Below are positions 32,713-42,114 of a stretch of DNA of 64,000 bases, piece after piece. Below the pieces are notes generated by a model that saw nothing but the letters and a program-made list of their open reading frames with translations, was not told where the DNA came from and searched no databases. This stretch comes from Bacteroidales bacterium. GTDB lineage: Bacteria; Bacteroidota; Bacteroidia; Bacteroidales; UBA932. Both the position numbers and the translations under genes were made by a program. The stretch lies in assembly GCA_017620335.1 (NCBI GenBank), contig JAFZQO010000015.1, forward strand, positions 1 to 64,000, written 5' to 3'. How positions within the stretch are numbered: position 1 is the first letter of the stretch; every line of letters begins with the position of its first letter.

Positions 32713-33876
32713 ATGGAAAAGAACAAATCCAATCTTTCCCGACTGCTGCCGATCATGTTCGCTTTCTTCGCAATGGGATTCGTGGACATGGTGGGCACGG
32801 CGACCAACTACGTCAAGGCTGACTTCGCCCTCTCGGACACGATGGCGAACTTCCTGCCGTCCATGGTCTTCCTTTGGTTCTTCTTCCTGTCCGTACCTAC
32901 CGGACTCATGATGAACCGCATCGGAAAGCGCAAGACGGTCCTTCTCAGCCTTGTGGTGACGGCATTGGCCCTTGTTCTGCCCCTGTGTGCCTACAGCTAT
33001 CCCGTACTGCTTGTCTCCTTCTGCCTCCTGGGCATTGGAAACACGCTGATGCAGGTGTCCCTCAACCCGCTCATCACTTGCGTAGTGAGCGGCGAGAGGC
33101 TGGCCAGCACGCTTACCTTCGGGCAGTTCATTAAGGCGATAGCCTCCTTCATCGCCCCCATTATCGCCAGCTGGGCTTCGGTCCGCTTCGGTAACTGGCT
33201 GCTGCTCTATCCCATCTTCCTGGTCTTCGCGATCGTTGCCGCAGTCTATCTCGGCATGACCAAGATCGAGGAGGAGATTCCGAAAGACAAGTCGTCCAAC
33301 TTCATCGACTGCCTCAAGCTCCTCGGTGACACCTCCGTGCTGCTGTTCTTCCTCGGCATCGTCGCCCATGTGGGCATCGACGTCGGTGTGAACACCTGCG
33401 CCCCGAAGATCATCATGGAGCGTCTGGGCCTGCCCCTTGAGAAGGCCGGCATCGCTACCAGCATCTATTTCCTGTTCAGGACGCTCGGCTGCTTCTCCGG
33501 CTCGTTCATCCTGGCGAAGTTCCCCCTGAAGAAGTTCTTCGCTGTGAGTGTCGCCTGCATGGTGCTCTCGATGATAGGCCTGTTTTTATGCCACACCCTC
33601 GCCGGCCTGTACGTCGCCATCGCCCTCGTGGGCTTCGGCAACTCCAACATCTTCTCGATGGTCTTCTCCCGTGCCCTCCTTTACATGCCTGAGAAGAACA
33701 ACGAGATGTCCGGCCTTATGATCATGGGCCTGATCGGAGGTACGATCTTCCCTCTCCTCATGGGAGTCCTCTCCGACGCCATGGGCACCCAGGTCGGTTC
33801 CGTCATCGTGATCAGCGTCGGCGTCGCCTACCTCGTGTACCTTGCCACCAGGTTCCTTAAAAAGGCTGAGGCATGA
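32713..33876 (+). CDS. FucP-type MFS sugar/H+ symporter
   Basis: A 387-residue inner-membrane transporter of the fucose:H+ symporter family of the major facilitator superfamily, with about 12 hydrophobic helices. N-terminal FFAMGFVDMVGTATNYVKADF is typical of this family, and the RIGKRKTV loop between helices 2 and 3 is the MFS motif A. Next to a fructokinase and GH32 it very likely imports free fructose, as BT1758 does in B. theta. The ATG at 32713 is chosen; an upstream in-frame start at 32686 would add nine unlikely residues. It overlaps the fructokinase start by four bases (ATGA). Confidence 0.9.
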   Translation: MEKNKSNLSRLLPIMFAFFAMGFVDMVGTATNYVKADFALSDTMANFLPSMVFLWFFFLSVPTGLMMNRIGKRKTVLLSLVVTALALVLPLCAYSYPVLLVSFCLLGIGNTLMQVSLNPLITCVVSGERLASTLTFGQFIKAIASFIAPIIASWASVRFGNWLLLYPIFLVFAIVAAVYLGMTKIEEEIPKDKSSNFIDCLKLLGDTSVLLFFLGIVAHVGIDVGVNTCAPKIIMERLGLPLEKAGIATSIYFLFRTLGCFSGSFILAKFPLKKFFAVSVACMVLSMIGLFLCHTLAGLYVAIALVGFGNSNIFSMVFSRALLYMPEKNNEMSGLMIMGLIGGTIFPLLMGVLSDAMGTQVGSVIVISVGVAYLVYLATRFLKKAEA

Positions 33877-34718
33877 AAAAGGTGATCGTCGGGATCGGTG
33901 AGATCCTCTGGGACATGCTCCCTTCGGGGAAGGCCCTGGGCGGCGCTCCCGCCAATTTCGCATACCACGCCATGCGCCTAGGCGAGGACGGCTGGGCCGT
34001 CAGCGCCGTCGGAGACGACGCCCTTGGACACGAGATCCTCGACCTCGTGGAATCCAAGGGCCTCAACCGCATCATTACCGTGACCGATAGGCCTACGGGT
34101 ACGGTCGAGGTCGAGCTGGACGAAAGGGGAGTGCCCACCTACAACATCATGGAGGATGTCGCGTGGGACAACATCCCGTTCACTCCTGAGATGGAGGAGC
34201 TGGCGAAGCGTGCGGACGCCGTATGCTTCGGCTCGCTCGTCCAGAGGATGAACTCCCGCGGATCCGTCCTTTCCTTCGTGCGCGCCATGCGCCCGGACGC
34301 CCTCAAGGTGTTCGACATCAACCTCCGCCAGCATTATTACTCCCCCGAGGTCCTCGAGGAGTCCCTGAAGCTGTCGGACATCCTGAAGATCAACGACGAG
34401 GAGATACGCATCGTCGCCGGCATGTTCGGTTTGGGCGACGATGACGCCGCCGCCTGCCGTTCGCTCATCGCCACTTACGGCCTGAAACTGGTCATCCTGA
34501 CCAGGGGCGCCGAAGGCAGCGAGGTGATCACGGCGGACGAAGTCATTCCGCAGTCCGTCGGACACGTGGACGTCGTCGATACAGTCGGCGCGGGCGACTC
34601 CTTCACCGCCGCCTTCGTCGTGGCCTACCTGCGCGGCGACTCCCTCGCGGACGCCCAGAGGCTGGCCTCTGAAACCGCTTCCTATGTCTGCTCCCGCAAG
34701 GGGGCTATGCCACTCTGA
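33873..34718 (+). CDS. PfkB-family fructokinase
   Basis: A 281-residue cytoplasmic sugar kinase of the PfkB/ribokinase family, expected to make fructose 6-phosphate from fructose and ATP. Signature 1 is GGAPANFAYH with GIGEILWDMLP before it; signature 2 is DTVGAGDSFTAAF with catalytic Asp242. FDINLRQHYYSPEVL is characteristic of bacterial fructokinases. It is translationally coupled to the permease, so import and phosphorylation are produced together. SusC begins 31 bases downstream without a visible terminator. Confidence 0.93.
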   Translation: MKKVIVGIGEILWDMLPSGKALGGAPANFAYHAMRLGEDGWAVSAVGDDALGHEILDLVESKGLNRIITVTDRPTGTVEVELDERGVPTYNIMEDVAWDNIPFTPEMEELAKRADAVCFGSLVQRMNSRGSVLSFVRAMRPDALKVFDINLRQHYYSPEVLEESLKLSDILKINDEEIRIVAGMFGLGDDDAAACRSLIATYGLKLVILTRGAEGSEVITADEVIPQSVGHVDVVDTVGAGDSFTAAFVVAYLRGDSLADAQRLASETASYVCSRKGAMPL

Positions 34719-34749
34719 CAATATCCAATTCTAATTAATTATCCTACTC

Positions 34750-37700
34750 ATGAAGAAATTTTTGTTACTTATCTTCGCGTCAGTGTCCATGCTGATATTC
34801 CCGGCATGGCTTGGCGCTCAGACTAAGTCGGTTAAGGTCAACGTCACGGACGCCTACGGGCCGGTGGCAGGTGCCTCTGTCCTGGTCAAGGGAACGACCA
34901 ACGGAGACGTTACTGACTTGGACGGAAACACAACGATCACAAATGTCGATGCGCAGTCCGTCCTGATCATTTCCTTCATCGGATACACCACCGAGGAGGT
35001 GACCGTCGGGAACCGCAGTTCCCTGAACGTCACCCTCAAGGAGGATACCGAGCAGATCGATGAAACGGTGGTCGTCGGTTACGGCACCCAGAGAAAGGAG
35101 TCCCTGACCAGCGCCATCACCTCCGTCCGTTCGGAGGACGTCACCAAGACCAAGCAGAACGACGTCGTCACCGCCCTCCAGGGCAAGGTGGCCGGCCTCC
35201 TCATCCGCCAGGCCGGCGGTACTCCCGGTGCCTTCGGATCCAACATCAGCCTCCGTGGCTACGGCGCCCCGCTTATCGTTATCGACGGTGTCGTCCGTAC
35301 CAGCGGCTATGCCAACAGCAACAAGGGTATCAACACCGACCTCGAACTTTCCCAGCTCAACCCCGAGGATATCGAGAGTATCTCCGTGCTGAAAGACGCC
35401 TCGGCCTCCATCTATGGTCTGGGTGCGGCCAACGGCGTCATCATGGTGACCACTAAGAAGGGTCAGGCCGTGAGAAAGCCTACGATCAACTATTCCAACG
35501 TCTTCTCCTTCGGAAGCCCGAAGATGCCCCATGAGGTGGGTATCGCCGATTACCTGAAGATGACCAATGAAATGTACGACGTAGCCAAGTACCAGCGTCC
35601 CTACACCGACGAACAGATCAGGGCCGCCGAGAACGGCACCCTCGAGAGCTTCAGCTGGTGGGATGCGGCCATCAAGAACCACTCCACGACCCAGACCCAC
35701 AACGTCTCCGTCCGTGGCGGAACCGACGCTATGACCTACTTCATCTCCGGCAGTTTCAACGACGACCGCAGTATCTACAACGTCGACGACAACTACTGGT
35801 ACAAGAGGTACACCCTCCGCGGCAACTTCACCTTCAAGCTCGCCAACGACCTCTCCATGGATTATCAGACCTCCTTCCGCGCCACTTCGTCCGCCGACCC
35901 GGCAAATGACGACGTGTACAACGAGGCCTCGGCCATGATCTTCAACTACATCGCCTATTCCGACCGTCTGACTCCGGCCACGGTCAAGGACAACCCCAAC
36001 CACTACACCTATCAGGGCATCACTCCTTCCTACAACGTGATGGCCATGATGGACCACAACCTCAACTACACGGACAAGCGCGGCCGCGCGTTCACCAACA
36101 CCGTCAACTTCAACTACAACCCCCATCAGATCAAGGGTCTCAAGCTCCTCCTCCAGGGTGCTTATGACTTCTACTATGACGGCACGTACACCAAGAAGAC
36201 CATCTATCCGCTCTATGACTACGAGACCGACACGGTCGCGGGATACGGCGGAGACGAGAACTCCTACCGCGAGTCCATCCGTGAGCGCGAGCGCATGTAT
36301 GTCCGCCTGCAGGCCAACTACAACAAGGTCATAGGCAAGCACAACATCTCCGCCATGGCCGCCGCCGAGGCCACCAAGATGAATACCCGCAACCAGATGA
36401 GCAAGCGTCTGTTCGGCGACTTCTTCACCCAGCCTACCGTTTCCAGCGGTCTTTCGAGCGCACAGCAGGCCACGGGTACCCGTTCATCCACCGCGACCGC
36501 CGGCTACCTGGGCCGTCTCAACTATGAGTACGCCAGCCGCTACCTGGTCGAGCTCATGGGCCGTTACGACGGTACGTATGTATACCAGAAGGGCAAGCGC
36601 TGGGGCTTCTTCCCGTCCTACTCGCTCGGCTGGAGAATCTCCGAGGAACCGTTCGTCAAGAACAACCTCCCCTGGATCAGCAACCTCAAGCTCCGCTGGT
36701 CCGACGGTAAGACCGGTATGACCCAGGGCTCCGCATATGCCTACCAGAGCGGTTATGTGTCCGGCAACTCCTACGTGTTCTCCGAAGGCGAGCTCATGCC
36801 CGGCTACGTGAACAACGAGATTGCCAACACCATCCTCACCTGGGCTGACATCCGCCTGATGGACGCCGGTGTCGACTGGAACTTCTGGAACGACAAGTTC
36901 AGCGGTACCTTCGATATCTTCCAGCGCATGCAGACGGGTCTCGCAGGCCGCAGCTCCGGTTCCACCCCGACCATCCTCGGCGTCACCGAGCCTCAGATCA
37001 ACATCGACTCCCGCGTGACCGCCGGTCTCGAGCTCAGCCTCTCGCACCGCAACCGCATCAAGGACTTCACCTACTACGCCACGGCCACCGGTACCATTTC
37101 CCGTACCATGAACCTCCACATCGAGAGCCAGGCCACCTCGCAGTACTACGCCTCCATGAACTACTATGGAGCCGGCTTCATCATGAACGGCTCGGCCAGC
37201 ACCCAGAACCGTTGGACCGACTACCACGGCCTGTGGAAGTACGGCCTTGAGGGCGGTCGTTTCGAGAGCTGGAACGACATCTACAACTCCCCGGTAAAGT
37301 ACGACGCCAACTCGGGTATGCAGACCACTGTCCTCGGACAGTACAAGCTCCTCGACTGGAACAACGACGGTTACATCACCGCCCACGACGTGCAGTACGC
37401 ATGGCCTGAGGCCAACCCGTCCTTCCAGTTCGGCCTCAACATGGGCTTCAACTGGAAGAACCTTGACTTCAACATGGTATGGCAGGGCGCAACCATGACC
37501 TCCAAGATCATCTGGCTGCTCCACACCTTCGGATACGGCGGATACAACAACATCTACGACATGTATCTCGACCGCTACCACGTTGCTGTCCAGGGTGCCG
37601 ACCCGTACGATCCCACCACCGAGTGGGTGGCCGGTTACTGGCCCGCCCTCATGAAGTCCTCCGATGCCAACAACTGGCGTCCGGGCATGTACGACGCCCC

Positions 37701-37950
37701 GTCCGACTTCACTCAGCTTGACGCCACCTACTTCCGCCTCAAGAGCTTCGAGCTCGGCTACACCCTCCCTAGGAGCATCATCTCCAAGATCGGAATGCGC
37801 TCCATGCGCGTGTATGTCGGCGGAACCAACTGGCTGACCCTCACCAACAAGAAGATCGCGGCCTACGATCCTGAGTCCGCAGCCGCCATGCAGTCCAACA
37901 CCATGCCTGTCATGCGTACCGTGACCTGCGGTGTCAATGTCAACTTCTAA
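34750..37950 (+). CDS. susC: SusC-like TonB-dependent outer-membrane transporter
   Basis: A 1066-residue SusC/RagA-family protein that imports oligosaccharides through the outer membrane with SusD as lid, driven by TonB. Signal peptide (about 1-23, WLGAQ), carboxypeptidase-regulatory-like domain (about 25-105, VAGASVLVKGTTNGDVTD), TonB box region (DETVVVGYGTQRKE), plug (about 115-235) and a 22-strand barrel to the end. Full length for the family. In a locus with GH32, fructokinase and a BT1754-like regulator its cargo is probably a fructo-oligosaccharide or substituted fructoside. SusD follows after 11 bases. Confidence 0.95.
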   Translation: MKKFLLLIFASVSMLIFPAWLGAQTKSVKVNVTDAYGPVAGASVLVKGTTNGDVTDLDGNTTITNVDAQSVLIISFIGYTTEEVTVGNRSSLNVTLKEDTEQIDETVVVGYGTQRKESLTSAITSVRSEDVTKTKQNDVVTALQGKVAGLLIRQAGGTPGAFGSNISLRGYGAPLIVIDGVVRTSGYANSNKGINTDLELSQLNPEDIESISVLKDASASIYGLGAANGVIMVTTKKGQAVRKPTINYSNVFSFGSPKMPHEVGIADYLKMTNEMYDVAKYQRPYTDEQIRAAENGTLESFSWWDAAIKNHSTTQTHNVSVRGGTDAMTYFISGSFNDDRSIYNVDDNYWYKRYTLRGNFTFKLANDLSMDYQTSFRATSSADPANDDVYNEASAMIFNYIAYSDRLTPATVKDNPNHYTYQGITPSYNVMAMMDHNLNYTDKRGRAFTNTVNFNYNPHQIKGLKLLLQGAYDFYYDGTYTKKTIYPLYDYETDTVAGYGGDENSYRESIRERERMYVRLQANYNKVIGKHNISAMAAAEATKMNTRNQMSKRLFGDFFTQPTVSSGLSSAQQATGTRSSTATAGYLGRLNYEYASRYLVELMGRYDGTYVYQKGKRWGFFPSYSLGWRISEEPFVKNNLPWISNLKLRWSDGKTGMTQGSAYAYQSGYVSGNSYVFSEGELMPGYVNNEIANTILTWADIRLMDAGVDWNFWNDKFSGTFDIFQRMQTGLAGRSSGSTPTILGVTEPQINIDSRVTAGLELSLSHRNRIKDFTYYATATGTISRTMNLHIESQATSQYYASMNYYGAGFIMNGSASTQNRWTDYHGLWKYGLEGGRFESWNDIYNSPVKYDANSGMQTTVLGQYKLLDWNNDGYITAHDVQYAWPEANPSFQFGLNMGFNWKNLDFNMVWQGATMTSKIIWLLHTFGYGGYNNIYDMYLDRYHVAVQGADPYDPTTEWVAGYWPALMKSSDANNWRPGMYDAPSDFTQLDATYFRLKSFELGYTLPRSIISKIGMRSMRVYVGGTNWLTLTNKKIAAYDPESAAAMQSNTMPVMRTVTCGVNVNF

Positions 37951-37961
37951 TTTGAACAGCG

Positions 37962-39929
37962 ATGAAAAAATTAATATACATTCTGTCCGCGTTTGTTTGC
38001 CTCTCCCTGACTTTCACGTCTTGCGAGTCTCTCTTCGACAACCTTGAGGGCGACCTGACCAAGATGACGGGCGAGGACATGGCCTCCTCGGAGGCCGGTA
38101 TCCAGCGACTGCTCGCCCAGGTGTATTCCTACATCCCGATGAACGCATTCGGATATGAGGACCAGTACACCATGAATGCGGCCGACAGCCACGGCGGCGA
38201 CTACGGTTTCAACTCCAACCCTTACTATGGAATGTACGGTATCCAGACCTTCTGGAACTGGAGCGCCATCCGTACCATCAACTCCTTCATCGTCATCGCC
38301 ACTGAGGCGGGAGAGAAGGGTACCATCACTCAGAAAGAGGCCAAGATTTATGCGGCCGAAGCCCGTTTCGTGCGCGCCTACTGCTACTTCGTAATGGCCC
38401 GCAACCTTGGCGGAGTGCCCATCATCACCGAACCGCTCGACTCGTACTACAACCCTGCCGACGGTAACCAGGAACTCTTCGCCTTCGCACAGCGTGCGAC
38501 CGAGAAGGAGACTTGGGACTTCGTGATCAGCGAATTCCAGGCCGCCGCCGATGACCTTGACGCCACCCCCGCCACCGAGTTCCGCGCCGGCAAGTACGCG
38601 GCCCTCGGCATGAAGGCCCGCGCGGCCCTCTATGCAGCTTCGGTCAGCAAGTACTGGAACGCCCAGGGCGGCATCGAGTCGACCTACAAGGCCGTCGCCG
38701 CCAAGAAGACCTACATGGAGTCCAGCTATGCCAACGCGTACTATCAGGAGTGCATCAAGGCCTGCGAGGACATCATCAACAGCGGCAAGTTCCGCCTCCA
38801 CGGAGAGAATCCCGCCAATGTCGACGAGGCCATCAAGAACCTCGGAGAGATGTTCGTGACCAAGGCTAACGAGGAGTACATCTTCGGCCAGAGCCTCAAT
38901 GACGGCAACTACACCTCCGGAGACGACTTCGACGTGTACAACAGCCCCGCCCAGACCGTCACCGGCAACCAGAGCTGCGGCAAATACTCCGTCACCGTCA
39001 ACTTCGCTGACAAGTTCGACAACTACGACGCCAACTTCGGCGCCGTGGACGGCACGATCAAGACCCGTTCCGACGGTAAGGAGGATGTGTTCTTCAACGC
39101 TACCCTGACCCGTTTCCCCTTGGAGTACGCCAGCATCCCGTACATTGAGTACGACGCCATCGACGAGCCGTTCCGCAACAAGGACGCCCGCTTCCGCGCT
39201 TGGATAATCTACCCTGACGCAGTCTTCCGCAACACCACCATCAAGATCCAGGGCGGTCTGATCAAGACCGACGGCTCCGTTTCCCTTTGGAACGATGCCA
39301 GCGAGACTGTCGGGGGCGTGACCTACTACGCCTTCGGCGACCAGTCCAGCAACGTGTCGGGTTTCTTCAACTATGACAACAAGATGACCGGCGGTAACTA
39401 CGTCACCACTGGCTTCAGCATCCGCAAGTTCTTGGATCCCAACTCGTTCCAGCTCTATAACAAGTCCTTCTGGTATGACATCCGCTACGCTGAGATCCTC
39501 CTCTCCTACGCCGAGGCGGTTGCCGAGAGCGGTCAGGGCGACAAGACCAAGGCAAAGCAGTACCTCAATGACATCCGTCATCGCGCCGGCTACAAGGACA
39601 ACATCGACCTGACCGTCGACAACGTCCTGCATCAGCGCGAGCTCGAGTTCGCCTTCGAGGGCGACCAGCTCTACACCCTGCATCGCCGCCGCGCTTTCTA
39701 CAACAAGCTTACGGATCCCGAGGTGGAAGGCCAGAAGCACGCCCTTACTCCCGTGCTCGACCTGCGCAGCGGCTCGCCGAAGTACATCTTCGTCCGTTCC
39801 ATCCACTACGCCGAGGATCCCCTCACCGGAGGCAAGTATTCGGATTATCATACCGCTCCGAAGAGTTATTACGGCCGAATCAGCGATTTCGGCGTGAACA
39901 AGTACGAGCCTAATCCTGCTGACGAATAA
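37962..39929 (+). CDS. susD: SusD/RagB-like surface glycan-binding lipoprotein
   Basis: A 655-residue lipoprotein (signal ending FTSC) of the SusD family, the hinged lid of the SusC transporter. N-terminal helical TPR-like region (GIQRLLAQVYSYIP, KIYAAEARFVRAYCYFVMARNLGGVP) and the C-terminal RagB motif with YAEILLSYAEAVAE, YLNDIRHRAGY and HQRELEFAFEGDQLYTLHR are plain. It is at the upper end of the SusD size range, with an extended middle part (about 260-470) that might shape ligand choice. Co-transcribed with SusC and the DUF3823 gene (1 base downstream). Confidence 0.95.
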   Translation: MKKLIYILSAFVCLSLTFTSCESLFDNLEGDLTKMTGEDMASSEAGIQRLLAQVYSYIPMNAFGYEDQYTMNAADSHGGDYGFNSNPYYGMYGIQTFWNWSAIRTINSFIVIATEAGEKGTITQKEAKIYAAEARFVRAYCYFVMARNLGGVPIITEPLDSYYNPADGNQELFAFAQRATEKETWDFVISEFQAAADDLDATPATEFRAGKYAALGMKARAALYAASVSKYWNAQGGIESTYKAVAAKKTYMESSYANAYYQECIKACEDIINSGKFRLHGENPANVDEAIKNLGEMFVTKANEEYIFGQSLNDGNYTSGDDFDVYNSPAQTVTGNQSCGKYSVTVNFADKFDNYDANFGAVDGTIKTRSDGKEDVFFNATLTRFPLEYASIPYIEYDAIDEPFRNKDARFRAWIIYPDAVFRNTTIKIQGGLIKTDGSVSLWNDASETVGGVTYYAFGDQSSNVSGFFNYDNKMTGGNYVTTGFSIRKFLDPNSFQLYNKSFWYDIRYAEILLSYAEAVAESGQGDKTKAKQYLNDIRHRAGYKDNIDLTVDNVLHQRELEFAFEGDQLYTLHRRRAFYNKLTDPEVEGQKHALTPVLDLRSGSPKYIFVRSIHYAEDPLTGGKYSDYHTAPKSYYGRISDFGVNKYEPNPADE

Positions 39930-39930
39930 A

Positions 39931-40743
39931 ATGTCCAAGATCATGAAAAAGTTACTCTTTATACTCCCTATCGCGCTGTTGTTCAACTCATGCGTCTTCT
40001 TTGAGATGGACAACTACGACGGACCGAACGCTTCCATCACCGGTACGCTCCTGGATTCCAAGACCCACGAGCCCGTCCCGACCGAGTGCAAGTTCGGCAA
40101 CTTCTTCGGCGGTGCTTACATGGGCGCCCCTACCACGGGTTATTTCTCCGTGTACGAGAAAGGTACTTCCGAGGTTTATGGCCGCAAGCTGGACTACGAG
40201 AAGGCCCAGTACTGGCATATCAAATATGACGGCACCTATGTGAACAGCCAGGTCTTCTCCGGCACCTACCGCATCGAATCCGCTTCCAACAACTTCTATC
40301 CCGTCACCAAGGACGACGTGAAGATCGTTCCCGGTGAGAACAAACTCGACTGGGAGGTCACTCCGTACTGCCGCGTCATCAACCCGAAGGTTGAGCTCCA
40401 GGGCGGCAAGTTCGTCGCGACATTCGCCGTCGAGATCGGCGATCCCAGCAAGGCGAACACGATCTATGACGCCAAGCTCCTCTGCTATCCCGACGCATTC
40501 GTAGGCGTGTACTGCAACTATTGCGGACAGGATACCGGCGCTACGTCCAAGAACATCGTGGCCGACGGCAAGACCATAAACACCCTGACCATCGATCCGA
40601 CCAACCCGCTGAACCAGGCCGAGTTCAAGTATGCCGGCAAGGGCAAGGAGCACTTCTTCCGCATCGCCGTGTGCGCTACGGGCAACGGTGCCAACACCAG
40701 CCGCTTCTACAACTACAGCCCGACCATCAAGATCGTCTACTAA
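39931..40743 (+). CDS. DUF3823 surface lipoprotein (SusE-position glycan-binding protein)
   Basis: A 270-residue lipoprotein (signal ending LFNSC) of the DUF3823 family, two beta-sandwich domains found directly after SusD in Bacteroidetes loci. The start region MDNYDGPNASITGTLLD is typical. By analogy with BT1761 of the B. theta fructan locus, it probably binds the target glycan at the cell surface. The start is ATG 39931 or, giving a tidier signal (MKKLLFILPIALLF), ATG 39943. Fifteen bases separate it from the ceramidase-fold gene, which suggests that the following genes share the SusCD transcript. Confidence 0.88.
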   Translation: MSKIMKKLLFILPIALLFNSCVFFEMDNYDGPNASITGTLLDSKTHEPVPTECKFGNFFGGAYMGAPTTGYFSVYEKGTSEVYGRKLDYEKAQYWHIKYDGTYVNSQVFSGTYRIESASNNFYPVTKDDVKIVPGENKLDWEVTPYCRVINPKVELQGGKFVATFAVEIGDPSKANTIYDAKLLCYPDAFVGVYCNYCGQDTGATSKNIVADGKTINTLTIDPTNPLNQAEFKYAGKGKEHFFRIAVCATGNGANTSRFYNYSPTIKIVY

Positions 40744-40758
40744 AATAGCACTGATAAT

Positions 40759-42114
40759 ATGAAAGTCAAATTATTTATCCTTGCCTGCGCGGCCCTGCTT
40801 GTCTCCGGACAGTCGTTCGCGGCGGACCATGTCCGCGGCCAGCTGAAGGTCGGCGTCGCCAAGATAGATGTGACGCCCGGTCCCGACCAGCTTGGCAGAA
40901 ACACCTACGGCGTCCTCGACCATACGCATTTCCGCGTGATCCTCTTCTCCAACGGCAATAACATCGCCGGCCTCGCCAACGTTGACGGCAATCCCAACCA
41001 GCGCTGCGTCGACGCGGTCAACGCACGCATCGAGAAGGATTTCGGCATCCCCCAGGGGAACATAATCTACAATGGCACCCACTGCCACTCGACCGGCACC
41101 GTCCCCATGGACGAACTGACCGAGCGCATGTACCAGGCCATCAAGCAGGCCTATGAGAGCATGGTTCCGGCCAAGGTCGGCACCGGCAAGGGTGTCTGCT
41201 ACCTCAATGTAAAGCGCGACCTCTTCGATCCCGAGCGCGGAACATGGTGGGAGGGTCCCGATTATGACGGCAAATCCGACAAGACCGTCGGCGTCATCTA
41301 TTTCGAGAGCCTCGACGGCAAGCCCCTTGGCGTCTATTACAACTACGCCATGCACGCCGTCATCACCGGCCAGCTCGACATGATCACCGGTGACTTCCCC
41401 GGCAAGTCCGAGGAGTACATCGAGAGCCGCTACGGCGATGACTTCGTCGCCATCTTCTCGTCCGGTGCCGCCGGCGACCAGAACCCGCTCTACTTCCAGC
41501 AGACCTTCGACCTGCGCGACATCCGCATCGCGGATTACGCCAAGCGCGGCGAGGATATCTCCAACTCCATGCCTCCGGGAGGCACCGGACTGGACCGCAA
41601 CGACCCTGAGACCCACCGTCTCATGGAGGAGCAGAAGAGGATGGCCGAGAGCTACGGCCAGTTGCTGGGCGAGGAAGTGAAGTACGTCGTCATGATGATG
41701 CGCCGCTTCGAGACCGACGTGACCCTTGAGGCTGCACGTACGCACATAACCTGTGCGGCGCGCCGCCAGACCAACGGAGGCGGACGCGCCGGCTATGCCG
41801 GAACTTATGAGGATGCCCCCGATATCGTCCTCGAGCTCGGTCTCGTGATGCTGGACGACATCCCCGTCTGTGCGGTGTCCGGCGAGGTCTACAACCAGAT
41901 CGCCGTCGACCTGAAGAACGCTTCGCCTTACTCCTTCACCATCATGACCACCGTCACCGACGGCCATAACCAGGGCCGCGGCGGCTATATCCCCGATGAC
42001 GAGGCTTACGGCGCAGAAGTGTTCGAGGTGCTCACTTCCGGTTACAAACAGGGAACGGCTCATATGGGCATCGTCAACGGCCTCCTCGGCCTGATACACG
42101 ACGCCACCCACTGA
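40759..42114 (+). CDS. Ceramidase-fold hydrolase, copy 1 (ceramidase serine absent)
   Basis: A 451-residue exported protein (signal ending QSFAA) matching the N-terminal domain of neutral/alkaline non-lysosomal ceramidases. The metal-site motif is present in altered form: NGTHCHS with His108 and His110, where ceramidases have THTHS. YAMHAVIT provides a further candidate ligand. The ceramidase catalytic motif GD(V/I)SPN is GDQNP here (239-243), so the serine nucleophile is replaced by Asn242 by eye alignment, and the C-terminal Ig-like domain is missing. It is therefore unlikely to be a true ceramidase; a metal-dependent amidase or esterase on a glycan is possible. Paralogue of the gene at 42866. 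TGATG overlap with the next gene. Confidence 0.8.
   Translation: MKVKLFILACAALLVSGQSFAADHVRGQLKVGVAKIDVTPGPDQLGRNTYGVLDHTHFRVILFSNGNNIAGLANVDGNPNQRCVDAVNARIEKDFGIPQGNIIYNGTHCHSTGTVPMDELTERMYQAIKQAYESMVPAKVGTGKGVCYLNVKRDLFDPERGTWWEGPDYDGKSDKTVGVIYFESLDGKPLGVYYNYAMHAVITGQLDMITGDFPGKSEEYIESRYGDDFVAIFSSGAAGDQNPLYFQQTFDLRDIRIADYAKRGEDISNSMPPGGTGLDRNDPETHRLMEEQKRMAESYGQLLGEEVKYVVMMMRRFETDVTLEAARTHITCAARRQTNGGGRAGYAGTYEDAPDIVLELGLVMLDDIPVCAVSGEVYNQIAVDLKNASPYSFTIMTTVTDGHNQGRGGYIPDDEAYGAEVFEVLTSGYKQGTAHMGIVNGLLGLIHDATH

Noticed and set aside
34780-40013. Long minus-strand frames opposite SusC and SusD
   Set aside because: Composition is that of antisense GC-rich codons, with no signal, domain or start context.
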